This document shows positions 51,999 to 60,100 of a stretch of 64,000 nt of DNA, piece after piece. The notes under the pieces are model-generated. The model ran no database searches. It saw nothing but the letters and a program-made list of their open reading frames with translations, and was not told the DNA's origin. How positions within the stretch are numbered: position 1 is the stretch's first letter; each line of letters opens with the position of its first letter. Made by a program: the position numbers and the translations under genes. This DNA comes from an uncultured Microbacterium sp. (GTDB lineage Bacteria; Actinomycetota; Actinomycetes; Actinomycetales; Microbacteriaceae): positions 43,600-107,599 of the forward strand of contig NZ_CALBRW010000024.1 in NCBI RefSeq assembly GCF_937927635.1. Reading direction: 5' to 3'.

Positions 51999-52913
51999 GT
52001 GGCATCGAATCCGACAGCACCCAGCGCCGAGCTGCTGCGCACGCTCGTCGAGGTCGGCCACACCGGCAGCATCGCCGGTGCGGCCCGCGTGCTCGGCCTC
52101 ACCCAGCAGGCCGTATCCGGCCGAATCCGCTCGCTGGAAGACGCGATCGGCGTATCCGTACTCCACCGCGGCATCAGCGGTTCCACGCTCACCGACGCCG
52201 GCGCCCTGATCACGAGCTGGGCCGGGGACGTACTCGCTGCACATGACCGCCTCGCAGCCGGACTACTGACTCTCACCGCGACCCACCCGGCGCGGCTGCG
52301 CGTCGCGGCGAGCCAGACCATCGCTGAAGTCCTGCTTCCGGGCTGGCTGGTCCGGCTCCGCGACGCGGAGCAGAGCGCGGGACGCCCGCCCACGGCGGTC
52401 GACCTGCTCACGGAGAACAGCGCGGGCGTCATCGACAAGGTCCGGCGCGGCGAGGTGGAGTTGGGCTTCATCGAGACCCCCGTGCTCCCGACCGGCCTGC
52501 AGTTGGATGACCTCGGCGTCGACGAGCTCGCCGTCCTCGTCGCCCCCACTCACCCCTGGGCGCAATGGGAGAGGCCGGTCCGACTGGACGAGCTCGCCGC
52601 TGCGCGACTCGTCACCCGCGAACCGGGCAGCGGCACTCGGGACGCGCTCGAGCACATCATCCACGAACGCCTCGACCGAGATCCCGCACCGGCCCAGCTC
52701 GAGCTGGCCACCCCGGCGGCCGTGCGCTCGGCGATCCGTGCCGGCACTGCGCCAGGCGTGCTCAGCCGTCAGGTCGTTCGCGACGACCTCGTGCTCGGCC
52801 GGCTCGTCCTCGTTCCGACGGACGGCGAGCCGCTGACCCGCCCCCTGACCGCGGTGCGCCGCCACCGGATTCCCGGCAGCGTCGCTGAGCAGCTCGTAGC
52901 GATCGCCTCGTGA
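51999..52913 (+). CDS. LysR-family regulator
   Basis: A 304-residue regulator. The N-terminal winged HTH reads LLRTLVEVGHTGSIAGAARV, GLTQQAVSGRIRSLEDAIG; the C-terminal two-lobed ligand domain contains VELGFIETPVLPTGL and ATPAAVRSAIRAGTAPGVLS. The GTG at 51999 is chosen because an upstream extension would leave the fold. It is divergent from yeiH, so it probably controls that gene in response to a sulfur compound. Confidence 0.87.
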   Translation: MASNPTAPSAELLRTLVEVGHTGSIAGAARVLGLTQQAVSGRIRSLEDAIGVSVLHRGISGSTLTDAGALITSWAGDVLAAHDRLAAGLLTLTATHPARLRVAASQTIAEVLLPGWLVRLRDAEQSAGRPPTAVDLLTENSAGVIDKVRRGEVELGFIETPVLPTGLQLDDLGVDELAVLVAPTHPWAQWERPVRLDELAAARLVTREPGSGTRDALEHIIHERLDRDPAPAQLELATPAAVRSAIRAGTAPGVLSRQVVRDDLVLGRLVLVPTDGEPLTRPLTAVRRHRIPGSVAEQLVAIAS

Positions 52914-52937
52914 ATGATGCTGCCTCCGGAGACGGCG

Positions 52938-53879
52938 TTACTCGTGCCGGACGAGGGCCGATTCGTCCTCGGTGAGGTGGGCGGTCTCGACCTGGAACGT
53001 GGAGTGCTGGATCGACACCGGGAAGTGCCCGGCCACGCATTCGCGGACCTCGTGCAACACCTCCGCGGCGTGCCCATCGGTGAAGCACTCATCCTCGACC
53101 ACGATGTGGGCGGTCAGGGTGGGCAGACCCGTCGCGACCGTCGACGCGTGCAGGTCGTGGACATCGGTGACGTGCTCGAGCTCGAGGATGTGGCGGCGCA
53201 CCTCGTCCAGGTCCAGACCGGCAGGGGTGAACTCCATCAGCACCCGGGTGGTGTCGCGCATCAGGATGATCGCGCGCGGCACGATCAGCGCCGCGATCAA
53301 GAGGCCCGCCACCGCGTCGGCCTGCTGGAAACCGGTCGTGGCGATCACGATCGCGGCCACGATCACTCCGAGGGAGCCGAGTGCATCGTTGATCACCTCC
53401 AGGAACGCGGCGCGCATGTTGAAGTTCGCGCCGCGGCTCGACGACAGGATCACGATCGCGACGACATTCGCGGCAAGGCCCACGATGCCGAACACGAGCA
53501 TCTCGCCGGCGGCAACCTCCGGCGGCTCGAACAGACGCCGGACGCCCTCGATGGCGGCGTAGGTGCCGACCACCAGCAGCAGCGCGGCCTGCCCGAGCGC
53601 GGCGATCACCTCGATCCGCCGGAACCCCCAGGTCCGCTTCGGGTTGGCCGGCCGCAGCATCAGGGTCGCCGCGATCAGCGCAACCAGCAGTCCGGATGCG
53701 TCGGTGATCGCGTGGGCGGTGTCCGTCAGCAGCGCCAGGCTGCCGGTGACGACGGACCCGATCGCCTGCGCGACCACGATCGTCGCCGTCAGACCAAACG
53801 CGACCCACAGACGTGCCCGGTGATCCCCGGGCGCTCCCGCTTCGGTCGCTGGCGCACCGTGATTGTGACCCGCACCCAT
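52938..53879 (-). CDS. CDF cation efflux protein (CzcD/ZitB-like)
   Basis: A 313-residue zinc-type exporter: six helices with the metal-binding TDTAHAITDASGL in helix 2 and EVINDALGSLGV in helix 5, and a cytoplasmic C-terminal domain with VTDVHDLHASTVATG. The short His-containing N-terminus is MGAGHNHG. It is divergent from a TetR gene with three shared operators, so expression should be induced by whatever that repressor senses, probably Zn, Cd or Co. Confidence 0.9.
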   Translation of the reverse strand: MGAGHNHGAPATEAGAPGDHRARLWVAFGLTATIVVAQAIGSVVTGSLALLTDTAHAITDASGLLVALIAATLMLRPANPKRTWGFRRIEVIAALGQAALLLVVGTYAAIEGVRRLFEPPEVAAGEMLVFGIVGLAANVVAIVILSSSRGANFNMRAAFLEVINDALGSLGVIVAAIVIATTGFQQADAVAGLLIAALIVPRAIILMRDTTRVLMEFTPAGLDLDEVRRHILELEHVTDVHDLHASTVATGLPTLTAHIVVEDECFTDGHAAEVLHEVRECVAGHFPVSIQHSTFQVETAHLTEDESALVRHE

Positions 53880-53893
53880 GCCTACTCCTCGAC

Positions 53894-53955
53894 TTGGTCA
53901 GTGACCAACACTCTTGGTCGGTGACCAAGCTACTACAATGTTGGTCAGTGACCAA
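53894..53955. promoter_or_regulatory. three 15-bp palindromic TetR operators
   Basis: TTGGTCAGTGACCAA at 53894-53908, TTGGTCGGTGACCAA at 53914-53928 and TTGGTCAGTGACCAA at 53941-53955. Two are perfect palindromes around a central base and the middle one differs in one base. They fill the gap between the CDF and TetR genes. Confidence 0.9.
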
Positions 53956-53972
53956 CTCCGGAGGAGAAACCT

Positions 53973-54578
53973 GTGGCCGACCGACTGTCCCGCCGCGACG
54001 TCATCCACGCCGCCCTGCTCCTGCTCGATCGCGACGGAGCGGACGCCATCACCCTCCGCGGGATCGCCCGACACCTTGACGTCCACCTCAACTCGGTGTC
54101 GCTGCAGGTGGGGAGCAAGGCGCGCCTGCTCGACCTGATGGCCGACGCTATCCTCGGGGAGCTCTCCTTCGACGACCTCCCGCACCCGCCGATCGACCGG
54201 GTCAAGGAGATCTTCCGCCGCTACCGTCAGGTCCTGTTGAATCACCGCGACGGCGCGCACCTCGTCTCGGGCACGCGGGTCTCCGAGACCAACACCCTGC
54301 GCCTGGGGGAGGCGGTGATCGCCGCTCTGCTCGATGCCGGCGTCGACCCCGACCTCGCCGTCACCACCTTCTGGAGCCTCAACTACCTCGTGGTCGGCCT
54401 CGTCCACGAGGAACAGACCACCCCGGAGGACGGCGCCCACCGCTTCGAGCAGGAACTTGCCTCGCATTCGTTCCCCGCCCTCACCAGCATCCGCGCACTC
54501 TTCCTCGGCGACAACGTCACCGCACATCTCGAATTCGGCATGGACGCCCTCCTGCACCGCGCCCGACACCTCGACTGA
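53973..54578 (+). CDS. TetR-family repressor of the CDF exporter
   Basis: A 201-residue regulator with a TetR_N HTH (DVIHAALLLLDRDGADAITL, GIARHLDVHLNSVSLQVGSK) and a C-terminal domain of the TetR_C type (LRLGEAVIAALLDAGVDPDLA). GGAGGAG precedes the GTG at 53973. It is divergent from the CDF gene with three strong operators between. Histidines near the C-terminus (HEEQTT, FRFEQ region) might sense metal, but the ligand is not known. Confidence 0.85.
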   Translation: MADRLSRRDVIHAALLLLDRDGADAITLRGIARHLDVHLNSVSLQVGSKARLLDLMADAILGELSFDDLPHPPIDRVKEIFRRYRQVLLNHRDGAHLVSGTRVSETNTLRLGEAVIAALLDAGVDPDLAVTTFWSLNYLVVGLVHEEQTTPEDGAHRFEQELASHSFPALTSIRALFLGDNVTAHLEFGMDALLHRARHLD

Positions 54579-54619
54579 GCATCACCGGCAGCTGCCGGCC
54601 GCGGTCTCCGTATGAAATA

Positions 54620-54639
54620 ATCTGCGTATGGATGCAGAT
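54620..54639 (+). promoter_or_regulatory. ArsR operator spanning the start codon
   Basis: ATCTGC (54620-54625), eight bases and GCAGAT (54634-54639), extended to near TAATCTGC/GCAGATAA. The ATG of the ArsR gene (54628) lies in the spacer, and AATAAT (54616-54621) sits six bases before it, as a -10 of a leaderless promoter would. Confidence 0.65.
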
Positions 54640-55008
54640 AACAAGACATGCGGTCGGGACCCCGACAGTCTCTACGTCGAGCTCGCTGTCGAGGTCTTCA
54701 CGATGCTCGCCGACGCCACCCGCGTGCGGATCATCCTTGCGCTGGAGGGGGCGGGGGAGCTGTCCGTGAACCACATCGCCGACATCGTCGACAAGTCGCC
54801 GGCTGCCGTCTCCCAGCACCTGGCCAAGCTGCGGCTGGCTCGCATGGTCACGACCCGGCAAGACGGCACCCGCGTGTTCTACGCCCTCGCCGACGAACAC
54901 GCCCGCCAGCTCGTCACGGACGCGATCTTCCAAGCAGAGCACTCCCTCGGCGGCACCGTTCCGCATCACCACACCGAAGCCGACACCACCCGACCCGAGT
55001 CGTCATGA
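54628..55008 (+). CDS. ArsR/SmtB-family metal-responsive repressor
   Basis: A 126-residue winged-helix repressor (FTMLADATRVRIILALEGAG, VDKSPAAVSQHLAKLRLARMV, RQDGTRVFYALADEH). The last helix DEHARQLVTDAIFQAEHSL has Asp/His and Glu/His pairs spaced as in the alpha-5 zinc site of SmtB/CzrA, and a HHH cluster follows. It probably senses Zn or a similar ion. There is no ribosome site before the ATG and a -10-like AATAAT lies six bases upstream, so the transcript may be leaderless. It is coupled to the MFS gene by ATGA overlap. Confidence 0.86.
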   Translation: MDADNKTCGRDPDSLYVELAVEVFTMLADATRVRIILALEGAGELSVNHIADIVDKSPAAVSQHLAKLRLARMVTTRQDGTRVFYALADEHARQLVTDAIFQAEHSLGGTVPHHHTEADTTRPESS

Positions 55009-56267
55009 TCACCGTCCTGCGCAACGGGACGTACCGGGCGCTGTTCTTCGCTCAGGTCATCGCCCTGGTCGGCACCGGGCTGCTCACCGTGGCGCTCGGG
55101 CTGCTGGCGTTCGAGATCGCCGGTGACGCTGCCGGATCGGTGCTCGGCACCGCGCTGACGATCAAGATGATCGCCTACGTCGGCGTCGCACCCCTGGTCG
55201 CAGCGCTCGTAGACCGGCTCCCCAAGAAGGCCGTTCTGGTCGGCGCCGACGCGGTCCGACTCGCGATCGCGCTCACCCTGCCCTTCGTCCAGGACACCTG
55301 GCAGATCTACCTGCTCGTGTTCGTGCTGCAATCCGCGTCCGCGACGTTCACCCCCGCGTTCCAATCGCTCATCCCGAGCGTGCTGCCCGACCCCCAGCAG
55401 TACACCCGTGCGCTCGCGCTCTCCCGCCTCGCCTACGACCTGGACTCGATCCTCAGCCCCGTCATCGCTGCAGCCCTGCTCACCGTGATCAGCTACAACA
55501 ACCTGTTCATCGGCACCGCGCTCGGCTTCGCCGCCTCCGCCACCCTCGTCCTCATCGCCCGCCTCCCCGCCCACACCCCGGACGCGACCACCAGCACCTT
55601 CTGGGAACGGCTGCCCACCGGCCTACGCGTCTTCGCCCGCACCCCCACCCTCCGCTTCCTGATGGCCGCCAACATCGTCGTCGCAGCCGGCACCGCGATC
55701 GTCCTGGTCAACTCCGTCGTCTACGCCAAGGGCGTGTTCGACCTCGACGACGCCGCGCTCGCCCTCGCACTCGGCGCGTACGGTGTCGGATCGCTCATCG
55801 TCGCGCTGAACGTTCCCTGGATCGTGGACAGAATCGGGGTGCTCCGCACCATGAGCATCGGTGCATGGCTCCTCGTCGCCGCCATGGTCGCCGCGGTCAC
55901 CGTGACGGTCGTCGCCGTATCGACGGGGGAGGGATGGTGGGCACTGCTCGCCACCTGGGCGCTCCTCGGAGCCAGCACCTCACTGATCAACACCCCCTCA
56001 TCGCGGCTCCTCGCCGCCGCATCCACCCCCGCCAACCGCAACCTGGTCTACACCGCCCAATTCGCCCTCTCCCACGGCTGCTTCCTGATCAGCTACCCGA
56101 TCGCCGGATGGCTCGGCGCCATCGGCCTGCCTATCGCCGCCATCGCGCTCCTCGGACTCGCGATCCTCGGCGCGATCGCAGTCACAGTCCTGCGCCGGCC
56201 CGCCCTGGCCTTCGCGAACGGAGTCGAGACAGCCGCGCAGGGGAGGAGTGTCGGACCCTCGTCGTAG
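55005..56267 (+). CDS. MFS transporter, metal-linked type
   Basis: A 420-residue transporter with about 12 helices (LFFAQVIALVGTGLLTVALG, ALVDRLPKKAVLVGADAVR as the motif A equivalent). This subgroup is often found beside ArsR genes in Actinobacteria and has been annotated as nickel or general metal exporter; the substrate here is unproven. It overlaps the ArsR gene and is certainly in its operon. Confidence 0.83.
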   Translation: MITVLRNGTYRALFFAQVIALVGTGLLTVALGLLAFEIAGDAAGSVLGTALTIKMIAYVGVAPLVAALVDRLPKKAVLVGADAVRLAIALTLPFVQDTWQIYLLVFVLQSASATFTPAFQSLIPSVLPDPQQYTRALALSRLAYDLDSILSPVIAAALLTVISYNNLFIGTALGFAASATLVLIARLPAHTPDATTSTFWERLPTGLRVFARTPTLRFLMAANIVVAAGTAIVLVNSVVYAKGVFDLDDAALALALGAYGVGSLIVALNVPWIVDRIGVLRTMSIGAWLLVAAMVAAVTVTVVAVSTGEGWWALLATWALLGASTSLINTPSSRLLAAASTPANRNLVYTAQFALSHGCFLISYPIAGWLGAIGLPIAAIALLGLAILGAIAVTVLRRPALAFANGVETAAQGRSVGPSS

Positions 56268-56277
56268 GGTTCCGATC

Positions 56278-56715
56278 ATGGACCTGCTCAACGCGCTCAT
56301 CGTCACAGCGGGGGTGTGCGTCACCGGGTTGGTCGCATGGAGCTACACCCGCACTACCCGTGCACGATACCGCGCCAGAGAGGCCCAAATAGCCACTCAA
56401 CTGCTATCCGCACGGGGCAAGGAACAGCACCCCGTCACCCCAGAGATCAGACAGGCGCGGCAACGCCTCGAGCACACCGCGCGCCGCGCCACCACAGAGT
56501 TCACTCGCCTCGTACTCGATGATGGGCCACCCTGGTGGCCTCTCGTCCCCGTTGGCGCCTACGGCGCGATGCTCGTCGGCGCAGTCCCGTTCGCCTCGAG
56601 TGCCGGAGCGGAGGCCGTGTACATCGTCGGGGCTGCGACCTGCACGATCTACACGGCCTCGGCGCTCTGGATCAAGCACCGACGCACTCAACGCCTCAAG
56701 TCCGCGGCCTCGTAG
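56278..56715 (+). CDS. hypothetical membrane protein
   Basis: A 145-residue protein with an N-terminal helix (LLNALIVTAGVCVTGLVAWSY), a charged cytoplasmic coil (about residues 25-85) and two C-terminal helices (PLVPVGAYGAMLVGAVPF and AVYIVGAATCTIYTASALWI). The stop codon is inside the left arm of the inverted repeat at 56712. No family is recognised. It lies 10 bp after the MFS gene and could be part of that operon. Confidence 0.6.
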   Translation: MDLLNALIVTAGVCVTGLVAWSYTRTTRARYRAREAQIATQLLSARGKEQHPVTPEIRQARQRLEHTARRATTEFTRLVLDDGPPWWPLVPVGAYGAMLVGAVPFASSAGAEAVYIVGAATCTIYTASALWIKHRRTQRLKSAAS

Positions 56716-56750
56716 ACAGGGAGCCGTTCCTAACGTGGCTCCCTGTCTAC
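56712..56750. terminator. perfect 14-bp inverted repeat
   Basis: GTAGACAGGGAGCC and GGCTCCCTGTCTAC with an 11-base loop lie between the membrane protein gene and the DUF1016 gene. It is probably a terminator, though the long perfect arms also allow an operator or recombination site, and it ends nine bases before the next ATG. Confidence 0.6.
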
Positions 56751-56759
56751 GGTGGAACC

Positions 56760-57803
56760 ATGACAGACCTGGTGCCCGATGACTACGCTGCCACGCTCGA
56801 GGCGCTCAAGCAGCAGGTGCACGCCGCGCGCTACCAGGCGCAGCGGCGAGTGAACACCGAGCTGATGCGGCTGTACTGGCGCATCGGCAGCACGATCGTC
56901 GACCGCCAGCTGCAGGAGGCGTGGGGAGCCAAGGTGATCGACCGGCTCGCCGCGGATCTGCGCGCGGAGTTCCCGTCGATGAAGGGGTTCTCGCGAGCGA
57001 ATCTCTTCTACATGCGACGGGTCGCAGAGGCATGGCCGGAGGAAGAGCTATTCGTCCAGCAGGCTGCTGGACAATTGCCGTGGACGCACCTCACCCTGAT
57101 CCTCGACAAGGTCGACGACCACGGGCTGCGGGACTGGTACGCCGCGAAAGCCGCTCATCACGGGTGGACTCGCGCGGTGCTCACGCACCAGCTGGCGACC
57201 AGGCTCCACGAGCGTGAGGCAGCTGCGCCGACCAACTTCGCCGGCGCGCTCGAGCGCGTCGACTCCGAGCTCGCTCAGGAGATCACGAAGGACCCCTACG
57301 CGCTCGAGTTCCTTGCCGTCGACGGCGACGCCTCCGAGCGTGAGCTCGAGCAGCGCATGGTCGATCGGATCCTCGACACCATGCGCGAGCTCGGCCCCGG
57401 TCTCGCGTTCGTCGGCCGCCAGGTGCACTTCGACATCGGCGGCGATGACTTCTACGTCGACCTGCTGTTCTTCCACGTGGAGCAGCTGCGCTACGTGGTC
57501 GTCGAGCTCAAGGTCACGAAGTTCGATCCGCGCGACGCCGGGCAGCTCGGCTTCTACGTCGCCGTCGTCGACGACCGCATCCGGATCCGCGACAAGCACC
57601 AGCCGACCATCGGCATCCTGCTCGTCGCGGACAAGAGCGACACCGTCGTCCGCTACGCCCTCGCCGGATCCAACCAGCCGATGGCCGTGAGCCGCTACCA
57701 GCTCACCCCGGAGGCTCAGAAGGCGCTGCCCGATGAGCAGGCGATCACGCGGGCCTTCGCCGACGAGCTCGCGCGGGAAGCCGATCGCGACGTCGACGAG
57801 TAG
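56760..57803 (+). CDS. DUF1016/YhcG-family PDDEXK nuclease
   Basis: A 347-residue protein with an N-terminal DUF1016_N domain (RYQAQRRVNTELMRLYWRIG, GFSRANLFYMRRVAEAWP) and a C-terminal nuclease domain. The PD-(D/E)xK residues appear as Asp234 in FYVDLLFFH and Glu249-x-Lys251 in YVVVELKV, followed by GQLGFYVAVVDD. Members are often next to recombinases and restriction genes and are suspected of mobile DNA defence or processing. The ATG at 56760 begins right after the inverted repeat. Confidence 0.9.
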   Translation: MTDLVPDDYAATLEALKQQVHAARYQAQRRVNTELMRLYWRIGSTIVDRQLQEAWGAKVIDRLAADLRAEFPSMKGFSRANLFYMRRVAEAWPEEELFVQQAAGQLPWTHLTLILDKVDDHGLRDWYAAKAAHHGWTRAVLTHQLATRLHEREAAAPTNFAGALERVDSELAQEITKDPYALEFLAVDGDASERELEQRMVDRILDTMRELGPGLAFVGRQVHFDIGGDDFYVDLLFFHVEQLRYVVVELKVTKFDPRDAGQLGFYVAVVDDRIRIRDKHQPTIGILLVADKSDTVVRYALAGSNQPMAVSRYQLTPEAQKALPDEQAITRAFADELAREADRDVDE

Positions 57804-57811
57804 GGGAGACG

Positions 57812-58639
57812 TTGGACGCCGCGCTGGACTCTGAGGGGAACCCGGTCACGATCGACCAGGTCCGCGGTCTCGCCGTGCTCCCGGATCTCTGGTGCCCGGG
57901 TGAACTGCGCGACGGCTCGGAGTGCGGCGCCAAGGTGTGGGCGACGTCGCTGCAGAGCACGAAACGTGCCGCGGCGTTCGCCGCTCACCATGGCGAAGGG
58001 TGCGACGAGGGATCGGAACGCTCGAGGGACCGCCCGGGCGACGCCGGCCACGAGCACCCACAGGGCACCAGGCCTGTCCGGTGGCGGATGCGCCTCGGCA
58101 TCGCAGAGTCTTCCACCGGCCCGGACGGGCGTCGACGTCCAGACTCGAAGCGGCCCGGCCAGCTGACCCGCCGATACCGCACTGAGCCGAGCCAGCAGGA
58201 GGCGGACAGCGCCGACCAGCGCTCGTTCTCGACGATGCTGGTCAACCTGATCGCCGACACGATGCCGGCCGGCCTCGAGCTCGTCCTCGGCACCCAGGAT
58301 CCGGTGCCGGCCGATCAGGTCATCGTGCACGCACACGACGCGGCGATCGCCACACGGCTCGACACGGATCTCATCATCTGGGGGAGGGTCGCCGGCTACA
58401 CGCGCACGCAGTGGGACGGGCTCATGCTGCGCCTCGTCGACGCGGCCAACCAGGTAGCGATCCTCGTCGACAAGAAGAACCTCGCACGCCTGCAGATCAC
58501 GGACGCAGGCACGCTCGTCGGCCGGCACGTGATCGCCTACGGCCGCTACACCCTCCCGGAGGGCTCCCGACGGCCGCACGTGCGCGCCGCGCACGCCTCG
58601 GTGGCGTTCAACCCGCGGGTGATGCGTCGACGCCGCTGA
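57812..58639 (+). CDS. hypothetical protein with N-terminal zinc-finger-like motif
   Basis: A 275-residue soluble protein from a TTG with GGGGAG upstream, 8 bp after the nuclease gene. Residues 25-65 hold LWCPGELRDGSECGAKVW and HHGEGCDE, a Cys/His arrangement able to bind zinc. A basic, disordered middle follows, and the last 130 residues look globular (LVNLIADTMPAGLELVLG, TDLIIWGRVAGYTRTQWDG). The family is unknown. Co-transcription with the PDDEXK gene suggests a partner role. Confidence 0.6.
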   Translation: MDAALDSEGNPVTIDQVRGLAVLPDLWCPGELRDGSECGAKVWATSLQSTKRAAAFAAHHGEGCDEGSERSRDRPGDAGHEHPQGTRPVRWRMRLGIAESSTGPDGRRRPDSKRPGQLTRRYRTEPSQQEADSADQRSFSTMLVNLIADTMPAGLELVLGTQDPVPADQVIVHAHDAAIATRLDTDLIIWGRVAGYTRTQWDGLMLRLVDAANQVAILVDKKNLARLQITDAGTLVGRHVIAYGRYTLPEGSRRPHVRAAHASVAFNPRVMRRRR

Positions 58640-58672
58640 GCGAGCGTCTGTGGCCGGTGAGAGGATCAGGGC

Positions 58673-58933
58673 ATGTGCGGGCGCTTCGCGATGGACAAGA
58701 AGACCGACGAGCTGATCCGGGAGTTCGTCGCCGATGGCGGCCGCGCCGAGGACTGGGCAGGCAGCTACTCGATCGCGCCCACACAGGCGGCGCCGATCGT
58801 CCGCGAGCGACTCGTCGACGATGTCGTCGAGCGTGAGCTCGAGCTCGCCCGGTGGGACTGGGACAGGCCTGCCAGCCGGCCGAAGGTGCCGATCATCAAC
58901 GCCCGGATGGAGAAGGTGTGTATACCGAACTAA
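58673..58933 (+). pseudogene. truncated SRAP (YedK/HMCES-type) protein
   Basis: The start MCGRFAMDKKTDEL carries the catalytic Cys2 of SRAP enzymes, which cross-link to abasic sites in single-stranded DNA. SYSIAPTQAAPIVRER and PIINARMEKV follow as in the family, but the protein stops after 86 residues (CIPN), less than half the usual 220 or so, and lacks the catalytic His/Glu core. The break lies just upstream of two tyrosine recombinase genes, so an inserted element has probably cut the gene. Confidence 0.8.
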
Positions 58934-58960
58934 GCCGCTCTCCTGTCGGTCCTCGGTGCG

Positions 58961-60100
58961 ATGCTCGATCAGATGGAGAAGCGAACTCGCGTCGGCGCCG
59001 TGCTGGCCCTCGATGACCCTCCCTTCTGGGCTGTCATCGATGGTGATGGCGAGGTCATCGCGGCAGTCTCGGACTTCATGCTCGACTTCTGGGCACGTGG
59101 GAACGCTGAATCGAGCTGCCGGTCGTACGCGTACGGGCTGTTGAGATGGTTTCGTCATCTCGCACTTGAGCGCGAGAACTGGGAACGTGCAGCACGTGAA
59201 ACAGTGCGCGACTTCGTGCTCGCCTGTCGCCAACCTTCGGCTCTGAGCGCTCGGCCGCTCTCGCCTCGGACGCTGAATCACAACCTCGCCGTGATCTCGG
59301 CCTTCTACGACTATCAGCTTGCGCAACAGCGCGGTCCGATCATCAATCCCGTACCTGCGCGCCGTGCCCAGAGCGGCCAGCGGCTGAACGCTCACCACAA
59401 CCCTGAACTGGCGTTCCGACGTGACCGTCGGGCCGACTTTCGTCAGAAGGTCCCGAAGACGGCGCCTCGACTGATCGTGGAGTCGCGCGTCGCCGAGATC
59501 CTTCAAACCATCAACAATGCGCGGGATCGCGCGCTCGTCGAGTTCTACCTCTCCAGCGCCGCCCGCCCTTCAGAGCTGCTCGGCATGACTCTCGAAGACG
59601 TCGACCCGGGGTCCCAGCGCATCACTGTTGAGCGGAAGGGCTCTCGCGCAAAGCAGGCGCTGCCAGCCTCGTCCAACGCGTTCCTGTGGCTGCGGCTGTA
59701 CCAAGAGTCGCTGCCGCCCGATTTACTCGCGAAGGGCAACCCGGTGTGGTGGACGAATCGACGCCCGTATCGGCCGTTCGGGTATGACGCTGCCAGAGCG
59801 ATGTTCAACAGGGTCGGCCTCGAGATAGATGCGAAGTTGCGCCTTCACGGCCTTCGGCACACTGCAGCGGTGCGGATGTCCAACGACCCCGCTCTGACAC
59901 TCAGCGACATCCAACGCATTCTCGGCCACCTGCATCTGTCCACGACCCAGGAGTACCTCCAACAGCATGACGACGACGTCATCGAGCGCGTCGCTCAGCA
60001 CCTTCTGGCGCGGTCAGAGCCTAAGCCCACGCCGGAGGCTCCGGGGTTGACCTACGACAGCTCCGATCTTGACGAACTTCTGGGGGACGCATCATGGTGA
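58961..60100 (+). CDS. tyrosine recombinase, TnpA of Tn554-like element
   Basis: A 379-residue phage integrase-family enzyme. An N-terminal SAM-like core-binding domain (SCRSYAYGLLRWFRHL) precedes the catalytic domain with Arg in SAARPSELLGM, HGLRHTAAVR, GHLHLSTTQEYLQ (nucleophile Tyr). It is followed by a second, larger recombinase with a 7-bp overlap, the pairing seen in Tn554 TnpA-TnpB. No clear ribosome site precedes the ATG at 58961. It probably drives insertion at the SRAP locus. Confidence 0.88.
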   Translation: MLDQMEKRTRVGAVLALDDPPFWAVIDGDGEVIAAVSDFMLDFWARGNAESSCRSYAYGLLRWFRHLALERENWERAARETVRDFVLACRQPSALSARPLSPRTLNHNLAVISAFYDYQLAQQRGPIINPVPARRAQSGQRLNAHHNPELAFRRDRRADFRQKVPKTAPRLIVESRVAEILQTINNARDRALVEFYLSSAARPSELLGMTLEDVDPGSQRITVERKGSRAKQALPASSNAFLWLRLYQESLPPDLLAKGNPVWWTNRRPYRPFGYDAARAMFNRVGLEIDAKLRLHGLRHTAAVRMSNDPALTLSDIQRILGHLHLSTTQEYLQQHDDDVIERVAQHLLARSEPKPTPEAPGLTYDSSDLDELLGDASW

